DNA from: an uncultured SAR92 cluster bacterium
GTDB taxonomy: Bacteria; Pseudomonadota; Gammaproteobacteria; Pseudomonadales; Porticoccaceae
Reading direction: 5' to 3'
Length of the DNA stretch: 59,112 nucleotides
Assembly: GCA_902596775.1 (NCBI GenBank)
Contig: CACJVE010000012.1
Span: 1-59,112, forward strand
The translations under genes and the position numbers were made by a program. This document shows, piece after piece, positions 1 to 8,484 of the stretch (position 1 is its first letter; every line of letters starts with the position of its first letter). The notes below the pieces were generated by a model. That model saw only the letters and a list, made by a program, of their open reading frames with translations, did not search any database and was not told the DNA's origin.

Positions 1-300
1 TTCGTTGAATTCGCTAACCGCTTTATCCACTCTGATCTGTGATTCATTAAGTTGTGCAAAGTCTTCGTCTAATTTATAAGGTTGATCAAGCGGATGAATA
101 GGTTTAGGCAAAAAGTTGACTTTTTCAGCGCCATCATCTATCAGAACGTACTTTGGCGGGGGATATATCAGGTTCGTAAAGCTATCACTGAGTTGGTCTG
201 GATCAAATGATGATATGCAGCCTGATAAAATGACAGAGGTTAAACAAATTATGTTAAATATCAGGCTTTTGGAGAATCGCCCACGGGTAAATCTATTCAT
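1..300 (-). CDS. Lipoprotein of unknown function, 3' end outside window (partial)
   Basis: An open frame of 100 codons on the minus strand starts at the ATG at 300-298 and runs off the left edge without a stop. The N-terminus has basic residues, a hydrophobic stretch and a lipobox (L-S-G-C, Cys about residue 28), so it is predicted to be a lipid-anchored envelope protein. The mature part is rich in Asp, Pro and Asn and matches no family I recognise. Its ATG overlaps the stop of the upstream esterase gene by 8 bp, so the two are probably translationally coupled. The function may be tied to the esterase, but that is inference from position only. Confidence 0.75.
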   Translation of the reverse strand, partial: MNRFTRGRFSKSLIFNIICLTSVILSGCISSFDPDQLSDSFTNLIYPPPKYVLIDDGAEKVNFLPKPIHPLDQPYKLDEDFAQLNESQIRVDKAVSEFNE

Positions 301-1198
301 TAGTTTTCCTTTTTCGTGATTGATCAAGAAATTGCCAGATCAAAAGGGGAGTTAATATTCCATTAATATTGTTAGGCCATTCGTGATCCCAGTCTATGAG
401 GGCATAATGCTCAACTTTTGCTCCCTGTTCACAATCAAAATAGGTTTTATGTAGGGTGGATTCAATCTCTGTTTGATCACTATTAGCGCAGTTAAATTTT
501 TCTATCCAGTATTCAATGAGACTTGCGACATCTTGCATTGCTCCCACTGAATCCCAAGCCTTCCATTGCCAGCTTTCATCATATTGAATAATAGGGTCAT
601 CCGTACCATGAATATGCATAATGGAAATGTTTTGCTCAGGGTTACAAGCTTTTGGTTGAACTGGCATTGTCCCCGCAAAGGAGGCTATTGCTGAGAATGT
701 TTCACTCATTTGACACGCTATCTCATAGGAGAACATTGATCCCAGAGAGTAGCCAACACCATATACGTCTCCAAATTCAAACTCATTTTTTACTCGAATG
801 TCCTTTAGCATTGCATCGATAAATTTGATGTCCTGCATCGTATTTAAATCTGTATTTAACTGCCATGCACTTTCATTATCGAAGAAAATTTTGCCTTGTG
901 GTATTGCGATAATGATTCCCTCTTTGGCTGCCAGCTCCTCCCAAATTTGTTGTTGTGGCATAAGCCAGGCGCCGTCACTACCCGCACTGCCGCCTGCAAA
1001 ATAAACAACTATATCTAAAGGTTTTTCTGAAGAATTTTCCGGAAAAAATAAGTTATAACTCCGTTGATCCGTTTCGACATAAACAGTGTGCTCTGGAAGA
1101 TATTGACTATACTTGTAATAAAGGTAAGACCACCAAACAGCAATGATAATTATGCCTAAAAGAAAACAGATACCTGAAATTTTTAATATTTTACTCAA
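293..1198 (-). CDS. Membrane-anchored PHB-depolymerase-like / LpqC-type esterase
   Basis: Predicted α/β-hydrolase of the polyhydroxybutyrate-depolymerase/LpqC esterase type, 301 aa. One N-terminal membrane segment (about residues 8-27) places the catalytic domain in the periplasm. The nucleophile elbow is G-Y-S-L-G with Ser151. The probable acid is Asp200 in the HGTDDPI motif and the probable base His272 in the DWDHEWP motif, matching the usual order. The start is TTG at 1198; no ATG, GTG or other TTG lies between it and the in-frame stop upstream, and there is no internal Met before the core. It overlaps the downstream lipoprotein gene by 8 bp. Real substrate is unknown; polyester, feruloyl ester or acetylated glycan are all possible. 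Confidence 0.75.
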   Translation of the reverse strand: MSKILKISGICFLLGIIIIAVWWSYLYYKYSQYLPEHTVYVETDQRSYNLFFPENSSEKPLDIVVYFAGGSAGSDGAWLMPQQQIWEELAAKEGIIIAIPQGKIFFDNESAWQLNTDLNTMQDIKFIDAMLKDIRVKNEFEFGDVYGVGYSLGSMFSYEIACQMSETFSAIASFAGTMPVQPKACNPEQNISIMHIHGTDDPIIQYDESWQWKAWDSVGAMQDVASLIEYWIEKFNCANSDQTEIESTLHKTYFDCEQGAKVEHYALIDWDHEWPNNINGILTPLLIWQFLDQSRKRKTNE

Positions 1199-1380
1199 TC
1201 GCGATTCACTTTTAAGTAAGATTTTTTCTAAGCTATCATAAAATTCTGTTTAAACCTCGTTCATAGATCCTCGTCAAAGAACTTGCTAACGGTTTAATTA
1301 TTTTTAGATAAGAAACCAATACATTGATTAATTGTGCAAGTGGTATTGGACGCCTTTTTTGATCTTCTGTGTTTAAAACA

Positions 1381-2034
1381 TTATCTCTTAGAAATAGAGG
1401 AAACATAAAACAATCCCAAAGACAATGCTGGTCCAACACCAAACGCAAAAATAACTGTACCAATACCAATGGTTCCCCCAAGAAACCAGCCCATACATAT
1501 AACCGTTACCTCTAATAGAACTCTTATCAAAGCAATTGGTTGACCAGTGGCTATTTGAATGCCTGTCATTAAACCATCCCGTGGGCCAGGACCAAGATTC
1601 GCAATTAAATAGAGTGCACTTCCAAATCCAACAACTAACGTCCCAAAAATGGTTTGAAGCACTTTTGCTAAGTAAGTTTCTGGATAAGGGAGGTAAGGCA
1701 ATGACCAGTCTAGTACGGATGCAATTATAATTGCATTTAAGATTGTCCCAATACCAATACTCTGTTTCAGAGGAATCCATAGTAATAAAATTACTGCGCT
1801 TGTGAGGAACGTAATCATTCCAATGCTTAATCCCGTATTTACCGATAGTCCCTCTGAGAGAACAACCCAAGGGCTCATACCCACGGATGCAGCAATGATT
1901 AATGATTCTCCCAATCCAAATAAAGTCAAACCAGTACAGAGAAGGAAAACAGTTATTGGTCTAGGAGAAAGGTTTAAGGGTTTATCTGAACTCCAGTGAG
2001 TTACAGGTACCGATTTAATTGAAAAAATTTTCAT
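1381..2034 (-). CDS. YczE/YitT-like integral membrane protein
   Basis: A 217-aa polytopic protein with about five or six membrane segments. It carries the G-P-G-P-R-D-G-L motif (about residues 147-154) typical of the YczE/YyaS family, whose members are integral membrane proteins of unsettled transport or accessory function. The ATG start sits at 2034-2032. It is followed by 182 bp without a gene (1199-1380). The upstream gene on the same strand is the RsuA-like gene, whose stop is only 27 bp away, so the two may be cotranscribed. Family assignment is fairly secure, function is not. Confidence 0.75.
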   Translation of the reverse strand: MKIFSIKSVPVTHWSSDKPLNLSPRPITVFLLCTGLTLFGLGESLIIAASVGMSPWVVLSEGLSVNTGLSIGMITFLTSAVILLLWIPLKQSIGIGTILNAIIIASVLDWSLPYLPYPETYLAKVLQTIFGTLVVGFGSALYLIANLGPGPRDGLMTGIQIATGQPIALIRVLLEVTVICMGWFLGGTIGIGTVIFAFGVGPALSLGLFYVSSISKR

Positions 2035-2061
2035 AGATAATAAGATCTTTATAGTGCTTTA

Positions 2062-2739
2062 TTAGATCTTTACTTCATTCTCCATGAGTTCTAGATAATC
2101 ACCTTCTTTAAGCGCACCAAGGTTCAATCTGCCAAGTTGCTTAAGTTGTAAAGTTTCAATTGTAAGATTTAATGATGCCAAAGTTGTCACTATCTCTGTT
2201 CCTTGTGTCTGACTAAGGTGAAGCAACATTGACCTTTTATCTTCATCGTCTATTTCGATGGTTGGAGTAATTTCATTTTCTGATAACGCACTCTTTAGTT
2301 GCTGAAGTATCACCTCATTAGCATTACTTTTTAATTTAATTCGGTATATCCAAGTTTTTTTCTGTAATCTCAACTTCATCCGGCTCACCCAGCGAATGTC
2401 GTCACTCAATAGCACTATCCCAGTAAGCTCAGGCGCAAGAATATTAGCAAAGTGATAGCTACGCTTTTCCGATAGATTTTTTATCAGTTCTAAAATTGAC
2501 TTATTTTGTTGGTTGGTCGAAGCACACTCATAAGACGGCGGTTTATGCAGCACAATATATTGGTGCTCGATGATTGAAATTGGTTTACCGTCAAAGAGTA
2601 CTAGACTGGAATCAAGAAGCTCAAAATCGGGATCGGTTTTTGCTTTGCCATTGACAGAAACACGGCCTCTCTTAATGAAAAACTTAGCTTGGTTTCGACT
2701 CATTGCAACAGATAGCGTTAAGAATTTAATAAGACGCAT
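2062..2739 (-). CDS. RsuA-family pseudouridine synthase homologue lacking the catalytic Asp
   Basis: A 225-aa protein collinear with E. coli RsuA. An N-terminal S4-like RNA-binding domain covers about residues 1-45, including the K-R-G-R-V-S-V-N-G segment, and a pseudouridine synthase fold follows. The family motif H-A-A-G-R-L-D holds the catalytic Asp (D102 in E. coli RsuA). Here it reads H-F-A-N-I-L-A, so Ala sits at 102 and the Arg is also lost. The downstream T-G-x-V-L-L-S-D-D block is kept, but the G-R-Y-H-Q-V-K-R-M motif near the C-terminus is not recognisable. The fold and probably RNA binding are retained, while isomerisation of 16S U516 is unlikely. It may be a ribosome-binding pseudoenzyme. 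The frame is intact, so this is not simple gene decay. Confidence 0.75.
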   Translation of the reverse strand: MRLIKFLTLSVAMSRNQAKFFIKRGRVSVNGKAKTDPDFELLDSSLVLFDGKPISIIEHQYIVLHKPPSYECASTNQQNKSILELIKNLSEKRSYHFANILAPELTGIVLLSDDIRWVSRMKLRLQKKTWIYRIKLKSNANEVILQQLKSALSENEITPTIEIDDEDKRSMLLHLSQTQGTEIVTTLASLNLTIETLQLKQLGRLNLGALKEGDYLELMENEVKI

Positions 2740-2945
2740 CGGTTTGTAGCCTTTTGAGAATTTACTTTTATGTGTTCAGGTAACCAATGATATCACTAAC
2801 AGTGCCTCAGCTATCATAATCGTTGCACTAATCGATGACATAAATTAGTTCTATTTTCGAACTGGGTGAATGCATACCGACATTGATATAGAAAGTGATA
2901 TGTCATCTTTGTTACTATCAATGCACTCGTAGCTAGGAGTTAGAT

Positions 2946-3947
2946 ATGAAGGTTGAACCGTTAGGCAAGTCGCAGATTGAAGCCTCTATTGTTGGTCTTG
3001 GGACATACTATTTTGGTGGTGGTGATGGCTCATCGGCACCAGATGATAAAGAGACCATACAAATAGTTCATGCGGCACTAGATGAAGGAATATCACTTAT
3101 AGATACTGCGCCTTCATACGGCTTTGGGCATTGTGAACAAGTAATTGGCAAAGCAATTAAAGACCGCAGAGATAAAGCGGTAGTCGCCACGAAGTGTGGT
3201 CTTTGGTGGCAGGATGAGAGAGGTTCACCTAATGGTGAAAAAGATGGTAGAGATCAGTATATAAGTTTACGACCTGATACGATCAAAATTGAGGTTGAAA
3301 ATAGCCTGAGAAATCTTAAAACAGATTACATTGATCTGCTTCAGGTTCACAAACCAGCAATACCACCTGATGATACTCCAATAGAGGACACAATGAGATG
3401 TTTAATGGAGTTAAAACAACAGGGCAAAATCCGAGCAATCGGTATTTCCAACGTCACGGTTGATCAGTTAGCTACTTATGATGCACACGGAGATCTGTCG
3501 AGTAATCAATTTCGTTACAGTATGCTTCATAATAACCCTGAGGCAGATATTCTGCCCTACTGCATTGAGAATGAAATTGCCTCAATTACCTACATGTCCT
3601 TGGAGCAAGGTTTACTTACTGGAAAAATAAATTTAGAAAGGCAGTTTGATAAAAATGATTGGCGAAGTAATGCAGGGCAGTGGCTTCCTTGGTTTAAAAA
3701 AGAGAATCTTGAACGTTTGTTGAATATGTTTTCGCAATGGGAGGATCTACTTGATGAATATCATTGCTCAATTGCGCAACTGACAGTTGCATGGACGGCC
3801 GCTCAACCGGGTATAAGTCATATACTTTGCGGTGCCAAGTCTGTCAGTCAAATTGTAAACAATGCTAATTCTGGATCAATCGCCCTCAGCGAGGGCGAGA
3901 TAAATCGAATGAGCAATGATATTAAAAACCTTGGTGAGCCAGGCTAA
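2946..3947 (+). CDS. Aldo/keto reductase
   Basis: A 333-aa NAD(P)H-dependent aldo/keto reductase with a predicted TIM barrel in the cytoplasm. All four catalytic-tetrad positions are visible: Asp53 and Tyr58 in LIDTAPSYG, Lys83 in VATKCG and His135 in LLQVHKP. The G-I-S-N motif that contacts cofactor is also present (about residue 167). ATG 2946 is preceded by AGGAG at about 2935. Sequence features resemble the YghZ/L-fucose dehydrogenase-like subgroup rather than xylose reductases, which is a weaker call. It is divergent from the RsuA-like gene with about 206 bp between them and ends 13 bp from a convergent small membrane protein gene. Confidence 0.88.
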   Translation: MKVEPLGKSQIEASIVGLGTYYFGGGDGSSAPDDKETIQIVHAALDEGISLIDTAPSYGFGHCEQVIGKAIKDRRDKAVVATKCGLWWQDERGSPNGEKDGRDQYISLRPDTIKIEVENSLRNLKTDYIDLLQVHKPAIPPDDTPIEDTMRCLMELKQQGKIRAIGISNVTVDQLATYDAHGDLSSNQFRYSMLHNNPEADILPYCIENEIASITYMSLEQGLLTGKINLERQFDKNDWRSNAGQWLPWFKKENLERLLNMFSQWEDLLDEYHCSIAQLTVAWTAAQPGISHILCGAKSVSQIVNNANSGSIALSEGEINRMSNDIKNLGEPG

Positions 3948-3960
3948 AAAAGTCGTGCAG

Positions 3961-4311
3961 TTATTTAATCAACGAGCTAGCCTTGATTAAAAAACAAGCT
4001 GCCTGGACCATATGACCATACAAAGCAGTTAGAAGCATTAATGCCATTGCGGGTCCTATACCAGCTGGATCTACTTCAAGACTTGCTAGCAACATTACGG
4101 CACCAACAAGGACCCCCAACCATCCAAAGGTTACAGCACCCTTGGAGAAGTACTGAAGTCGTTCAGGGTTATCTTTTCCGAAGATAGCGAAACTTAAAGC
4201 GCCGGCCAGTACTATGTAGATGGACCTGTTATGAAAAAAAAGTGTTAAATCGTCGATTACAAATAAAAAGACAGATGCGATGAGTAAAAATGAAATTATT
4301 AGTTTGATCAT
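3961..4311 (-). CDS. Small MotA/PomA-like membrane protein
   Basis: A 116-aa protein with about four membrane helices. Residues 62-103 contain a run closely resembling the TM3-TM4 region of MotA/PomA proton- or sodium-channel stators: F-G-x-L-G-x-L-V-G, then a D-P-x-x-I-G-P-A-M-A stretch and L-L-T-A-L-Y-G. The large cytoplasmic loop with the FliG-interacting charged residues is missing, and the protein is less than half a normal MotA. No MotB-like partner or flagellar gene is in the window. ATG 4311 has AAGGA upstream. It is either a shortened stator-like channel subunit or an unrelated small membrane protein with convergent motif; I favour homology. Confidence 0.6.
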   Translation of the reverse strand: MIKLIISFLLIASVFLFVIDDLTLFFHNRSIYIVLAGALSFAIFGKDNPERLQYFSKGAVTFGWLGVLVGAVMLLASLEVDPAGIGPAMALMLLTALYGHMVQAACFLIKASSLIK

Positions 4312-4534
4312 AAACTTTATTCCTTGTGTCTATTAATTAAGTTTGGGGTTTAGGAAATCTATCTTTTGTAAACAGAAATCAACAAATACCTGAGATTAAA
4401 AAAGGGTGAGATTTAAGTGCAACAAAATGATGATAAAAGACTAAATATTAAAAACTTAGTAAAATTCTTCCTTCAACAACATGTTTCATAATGTAGCAAT
4501 CTCGTAAAATTCAAACGTTTTAAATTAAGTTGGG

Positions 4535-5812
4535 TTGACCGAGAGTATCACCAGCGGATGTAAAGTGTCAGATAACAGCTTTTTTAAATCATTGTTGATT
4601 AGAGATTTCCAATTCCTTTGGGTGGCCAGCACCTGCTCAGCATTCGGGATGCAAATGAGAGCAATTGCTCAGGGCTGGTTGATTTATGACCTAACTAGTT
4701 CTCCAATGGCACTTACTTGGGTAATGCTTTCATTCATTATTCCATCAGCTATTTTTTCCCTAGTTGGTGGTGTCGTTGCTGATCGAATAAGCAAGAAACA
4801 TATTATGATCTATGCGCAACTTTTTAATGCAGTGACAACGTTGATACTTGCTTATATTGTTTTTATTGGGGAAGTAACTTTCTCCCATTTTATATATTTT
4901 GGAATTTTTGCTGGTGCGATTGGCTCACTGAGTATGCCGGCCAATTTTTCAATCGTTCCTGAGATTGTCCGAAAGGAAAATCTAGTAAATGCCACTGCTC
5001 TTCAGACATCTACATTTAATTTTTCCAGTATTATCGGCCCGATTTTAGCAGGTAGCTTGATTGCAATATTTTCTGTCGGCGATAAAAGTTCCTACTACAG
5101 TGTTGGTCTCGTATTTTTTGTCATTTCTGGCCTTTTATTTTTGGCAACAATTCTGACCTTATTTATAAAACACCATGGGAGGCCTAAAAATATTCCAAAG
5201 ACTTCATCTCTGGATGATTTAAAAGAGGGATTGGGATTTGTTTGGAATGATAAAGTTATCTTTGGCCTAATACTTGTTGGTCTTATTCCATCAGCTTTTG
5301 GAAAAGCATCGAGTTTTCTTTTGCCTGCATTTAATCAAGATGTTATCGGTGGTGGGCCGGAAGAATTAGGATTGCTTACCGCTGGCATGGGTGTTGGCGC
5401 ATTAATAGGATCGTTACTCCTAGCGAAACTTGGTGATTTTACATGGAAAGGTAAGCTTCTTCTTGCCACCGCCTATGGATGGGGGATTTCTATTTTTCTC
5501 TTTGCATTTACAGGCAATTTGATGATTGCTATTTTAATTGGTGCTGTTACTGCATTTTTTGGTTCTGTATTTGGTGCATTAAATATGAGTATTATTCAAT
5601 TGGCTGCCCCTCAACATATTCGTGGCCGTGTGTTGAGCCTTTTGATTGTAATGAGCGGTCTTATGCCTTTGGCAGTTGCTCCTATCGGAGGCATTGCAGA
5701 GTATTTTGGTGTGGCTGTAGCTCTCGCATTTGCAGCAGTAATGGTTGGTTTTTCTGCCTGGATTTTAAATTTTTTCTTTCCTCAAGTTAAAAAGATTACA
5801 CATTTTAGTTAG
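4535..5812 (+). CDS. Major facilitator superfamily exporter (EntS/MFS_3 type)
   Basis: A 425-aa inner-membrane transporter with twelve predicted helices. The loop between helices 2 and 3 has G-G-V-V-A-D-R-I-S-K-K, the signature A motif of the family. The N-terminal R-D-F-Q-F-L-W-V-A-S and the overall pattern fit the enterobactin-exporter-like MFS_3 subgroup, which expels small molecules by proton antiport. The start is uncertain: TTG 4535 gives the full frame, while GTG 4565 would remove ten poorly conserved residues. Neither has a strong Shine-Dalgarno sequence. It stands alone between AT-rich intergenic regions; the substrate cannot be deduced. Confidence 0.85.
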   Translation: MTESITSGCKVSDNSFFKSLLIRDFQFLWVASTCSAFGMQMRAIAQGWLIYDLTSSPMALTWVMLSFIIPSAIFSLVGGVVADRISKKHIMIYAQLFNAVTTLILAYIVFIGEVTFSHFIYFGIFAGAIGSLSMPANFSIVPEIVRKENLVNATALQTSTFNFSSIIGPILAGSLIAIFSVGDKSSYYSVGLVFFVISGLLFLATILTLFIKHHGRPKNIPKTSSLDDLKEGLGFVWNDKVIFGLILVGLIPSAFGKASSFLLPAFNQDVIGGGPEELGLLTAGMGVGALIGSLLLAKLGDFTWKGKLLLATAYGWGISIFLFAFTGNLMIAILIGAVTAFFGSVFGALNMSIIQLAAPQHIRGRVLSLLIVMSGLMPLAVAPIGGIAEYFGVAVALAFAAVMVGFSAWILNFFFPQVKKITHFS

Positions 5813-6021
5813 TGTTTAAACGCTTTTTTAATTGGATAGGTGACTGGCAGTCCACTTTAAAACCTCGCAATTGAGCATAAATGTCTATAGTTTATATTTT
5901 GCATGATTTTAAACTCGCTAGAGATAATTATATCCTTGCAATTGTTTTTATTTATATAGATTAAATAGTGCGAATATTTACACTTTGTTGTTTTAACATT
6001 TAACTAAAAAAAGGAGGAAAG

Positions 6022-6747
6022 ATGAAAAGTTATAGTATATTTATTTTAGGATGCTTGTTCGCATCATCATTTTTTGTTTCTGCAGATGATCATGCAGAGC
6101 CGAGTGCTAATACTGGAGCGTTCACCACCTTTATCGTAGCCGCCACTGATTATGAAGCTTACCTTGAAACGTTAAAATCAACCCCGGGGTTATTTGAGTC
6201 GGTTGGTCCCACTGCTGCTGGTTATTGTCGAACGTTGACTGGCCAAGATTTTCGAGGGCAGATGTTCATTTGGAATGCGTATTCAGATGTTACAACGGCG
6301 CTATCTGAGTTCAGTGCTTATGATCCGGAAAAAGCGCCTCCAGCGATCGCAAGTTTAAGAGAGCCAAAATATAGCGTAGCTTGGAAACCTTTAAAGGCCT
6401 TTGAGACACTAACTCCAGGATTCGAAAGAGTTCAAAGAGTAAAGGTTTCTCCGAAAAATATGAAGGCTTTTATCCAAGGATTAGCTAAAATTGAAAAAGC
6501 AATTCAAGATGCCGGGTATGGTAGTTTTCAGAATGCTCTTTTTGTTGCGATGGGAGGGGGTGTAAATGAGGTCGACACTTACACATTGCGATCAGTCACT
6601 CCAGATGCAGAAGCACATGGCAAAATAATAGATGATTATTTCTCAGGAGCCTCTTGGGGATCTGCATGGCCAGCAGTAGCTGCATTGATAGATGAGGTCC
6701 AAAGTGATAACTTTGAAGAATGTGGAATGCTATACACCGCTGAATAA
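6022..6747 (+). CDS. Exported protein with two possible dimeric α/β-barrel-like halves, function unknown
   Basis: A 241-aa protein with a clear signal peptide (hydrophobic residues 5-18, cleavage near S-A-D about residue 21). A strong AAAGGAGG lies just upstream of the ATG. The mature protein seems to contain two similar halves, each starting with a β-strand and followed by a helix (T-T-F-I-V-A-A-T-D and E-R-V-Q-R-V-K-V-S), as in dimeric α/β barrel (ABM-like) proteins. This is structural inference. Two cysteines (C-R-T and E-C-G-M) could form a disulfide in the periplasm. A small membrane protein follows 36 bp downstream and is probably cotranscribed. I do not recognise the family. Confidence 0.7.
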   Translation: MKSYSIFILGCLFASSFFVSADDHAEPSANTGAFTTFIVAATDYEAYLETLKSTPGLFESVGPTAAGYCRTLTGQDFRGQMFIWNAYSDVTTALSEFSAYDPEKAPPAIASLREPKYSVAWKPLKAFETLTPGFERVQRVKVSPKNMKAFIQGLAKIEKAIQDAGYGSFQNALFVAMGGGVNEVDTYTLRSVTPDAEAHGKIIDDYFSGASWGSAWPAVAALIDEVQSDNFEECGMLYTAE

Positions 6748-6783
6748 AATCAAAAAAACTTTTAAAAATTTAGGGGAAATAAT

Positions 6784-7179
6784 ATGAGTGAAATAGAGAT
6801 CTGGAATATTATGCATATGGGATTGATTTCGAATGCGATGTATTTTGTTGGAATGGTCCTGATGACGTGGCTTGGGTTTAGATTTGCGGCGAAAGTGCGT
6901 GAAGAGCAGAACGCCGAGTTGGTTGGCAAAATTCTAGTCAGTGTTTTTTTTGTTATGGTAGGCCTATCGTTTTTAAATGTCACGATGATTGCAGGTGATA
7001 TAATTAGCACTTCGGCAAGTGCGATGGCATTATTGAATGAAAGAACTGCAGGCGCTGATAATTTGATTGAGGTTGGGAGTTCGCCTTTAAACCCTGGGGG
7101 ACCTTTGTCATATGTATTTCATGCGTTGATCGTTGGGATGCAACTACTAATGGTTTGGGGCAAAAGCACTAAAGCGTGA
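6784..7179 (+). CDS. Small integral membrane protein, function unknown
   Basis: A 131-aa protein with three predicted membrane helices, around residues 12-32, 48-75 and 105-125, with a loop between the second and third rich in small residues. GGGG lies upstream of the ATG. It follows the exported protein gene at 6022 by 36 bp on the same strand, so the pair looks like a two-gene operon ended by the hairpin at 7201-7227. No motif of a known family is evident. A role in the envelope together with its neighbour is inferred from position only. Confidence 0.65.
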   Translation: MSEIEIWNIMHMGLISNAMYFVGMVLMTWLGFRFAAKVREEQNAELVGKILVSVFFVMVGLSFLNVTMIAGDIISTSASAMALLNERTAGADNLIEVGSSPLNPGGPLSYVFHALIVGMQLLMVWGKSTKA

Positions 7180-7200
7180 TTTTTGACTTGGTGAGGTATG

Positions 7201-7227
7201 TGAGCATAATTAGGGAGTATATGCTCA
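7201..7227 (+). terminator. Possible rho-independent terminator after the 6022-7179 gene pair
   Basis: An 8-bp inverted repeat, TGAGCATA and TATGCTCA, is separated by an 11-nt loop and followed by TTTACC. It lies 22 bp after the stop of the small membrane protein gene. The T-run is short, so termination may be weak. Confidence 0.4.
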
Positions 7228-7313
7228 TTTACCTGATCAAACTATTTATTAAATTTTGACACGCCTTTTTTGTTCTGCCACGATTTCCAGGTCTTTAATT
7301 TAGGTATAAAAGC

Positions 7314-8351
7314 ATGGCAAAAACAATGCCTCCTGTTCCTGATCCCGCGGTTATTCCCAGAGATGTGAGTTTAGGCTTAACTGATCCCAAGGATGTGGCT
7401 TTTCCTCTGAGATGGGGAATAGTAGGTGCTGGAGAGATTTCTAGGCAATTTGTTCTATCATCAAAAGCGGTGCCCGGAGCCAATATTGCAGGTGTTTTTT
7501 CACGCTCGCGTGAGAAAGCAAAGTCTTTTGCTGAGTCTTATGGTGTGGCAAAGGCATATAACAATCTTGGTGAAATGCTTGCCTCATCCGAAATTGATAT
7601 CGTCTATATTGGAACGCCTCAGGAGATTCATAAAGAGCACAGCATCATGGCGCTTAATGCAGGTAAGCATGTTCTCTGTGAGAAAGCACTTACTGAAAGC
7701 CTTGAGGAAGCTAAAGAAATGTATGCTGCAGCTGAAAAAAATAATGTTATGTTGCAGGATGGAGTCTGGCCGCGCTTCTTCCCCGCCTTGGAGCACGCTA
7801 GAAATTTAATTGAGTCTAATGCGATCGGTGATGTCCTCATGGTGCAGGCTGATTTCGATCCGTTCTATACCTTGCAAGCTGTCACTCTAGCTTTCGGAAT
7901 TGATGCGAAGCCTATTGATATAAAAGTTAGTGGTAAGGCACCTGGACCAGGGGGTGCTATCCTAGAATTTGAGAATAATCGATTCGCAAATTTAACTTTT
8001 ATTGCGTATCCGAGTGAATTTCCCGAGGTGACTGAAATTACAGGCACAAAAGGTAGGATTACTCTTGAGCAGCCGGCACACTGCCCGACCAGTTTAACTG
8101 TTCGTATTCCGCCAATTACTCCTTCACGGTATATGAGAGACAATACGCCATCTCCCACTCAGAGGTTTGACTACCCTATACCCAGCTCGGTTAATGTTCC
8201 TAGAGCATTTGTAAATCAACAAGGATTCATCTATATGATCGAGGCAATACACAGATGTTTAGCTGCGAGTTTGTTGGAGTGTCCCCAATTTAATAAACAA
8301 GACTCATTGCATTTGATGGAAATACTGCATTCGGTATTAAAGTATAGATAA
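7314..8351 (+). CDS. Gfo/Idh/MocA-family oxidoreductase (dihydrodiol dehydrogenase-like)
   Basis: A 345-aa NAD(P)-dependent oxidoreductase. A Rossmann glycine motif, W-G-I-V-G-A-G-E-I-S, lies at about residues 34-43. The dinucleotide-domain signature C-E-K-A (residues 122-125) differs from the usual E-K-P by having Ala. The D-G-V-W-P-R-F-F-P-A stretch matches the trans-1,2-dihydrodiol dehydrogenase/glucose-fructose oxidoreductase-like branch, where the family usually has W-x-R-F-F-P. The first 30 residues are a Pro-rich extension before the Rossmann core. Probable substrates are sugars or inositols. It is monocistronic as far as can be seen. Confidence 0.85.
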   Translation: MAKTMPPVPDPAVIPRDVSLGLTDPKDVAFPLRWGIVGAGEISRQFVLSSKAVPGANIAGVFSRSREKAKSFAESYGVAKAYNNLGEMLASSEIDIVYIGTPQEIHKEHSIMALNAGKHVLCEKALTESLEEAKEMYAAAEKNNVMLQDGVWPRFFPALEHARNLIESNAIGDVLMVQADFDPFYTLQAVTLAFGIDAKPIDIKVSGKAPGPGGAILEFENNRFANLTFIAYPSEFPEVTEITGTKGRITLEQPAHCPTSLTVRIPPITPSRYMRDNTPSPTQRFDYPIPSSVNVPRAFVNQQGFIYMIEAIHRCLAASLLECPQFNKQDSLHLMEILHSVLKYR

Positions 8352-8422
8352 GTGCACACAATTTTAAATAATTAGTTCTTGATTTTGAGATATATTCGAA
8401 TTGTAAAGATGTAGTTTAAACT

Positions 8423-8439
8423 TTACCTTGAAAAGGTAA
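8423..8439. promoter_or_regulatory. Perfect palindrome upstream of the MerC-like/CobW pair, candidate operator
   Basis: A 7-bp perfect inverted repeat, TTACCTT-GAA-AAGGTAA, lies 45 bp upstream of the MerC-like ATG. It is not followed by a T-run, so an operator is more likely than a terminator. The 3-nt spacer is shorter than in typical MerR-family operators and it does not match the classical Zur box, so the regulator is unknown. Confidence 0.4.
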
Positions 8440-8484
8440 TCCAATTAGCTGTAGTATCACGACCCAGTAAGCTCGAGGTAGATA

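Noticed and set aside
1236-1481. A minus-strand frame of 81 codons overlapping the YczE-like gene 3' end
   Set aside because: It overlaps a conserved membrane protein in another frame, lacks a ribosome site and shows no motif.
3881-3900. GC-rich hairpin near the end of the aldo/keto reductase gene
   Set aside because: It lies within the coding region and has no T-run, so a terminator is unlikely.
5479-5790. A 103-codon frame inside the MFS transporter gene
   Set aside because: Unusual Cys/Trp-rich composition typical of a shadow frame; the MFS frame carries the family motifs.
8423-8439. MerR-family operator controlling the MerC-like gene
   Set aside because: The 3-nt centre and lack of a 19-20-bp spaced -35/-10 pair around it do not fit MerR promoters; recorded only as a palindrome.
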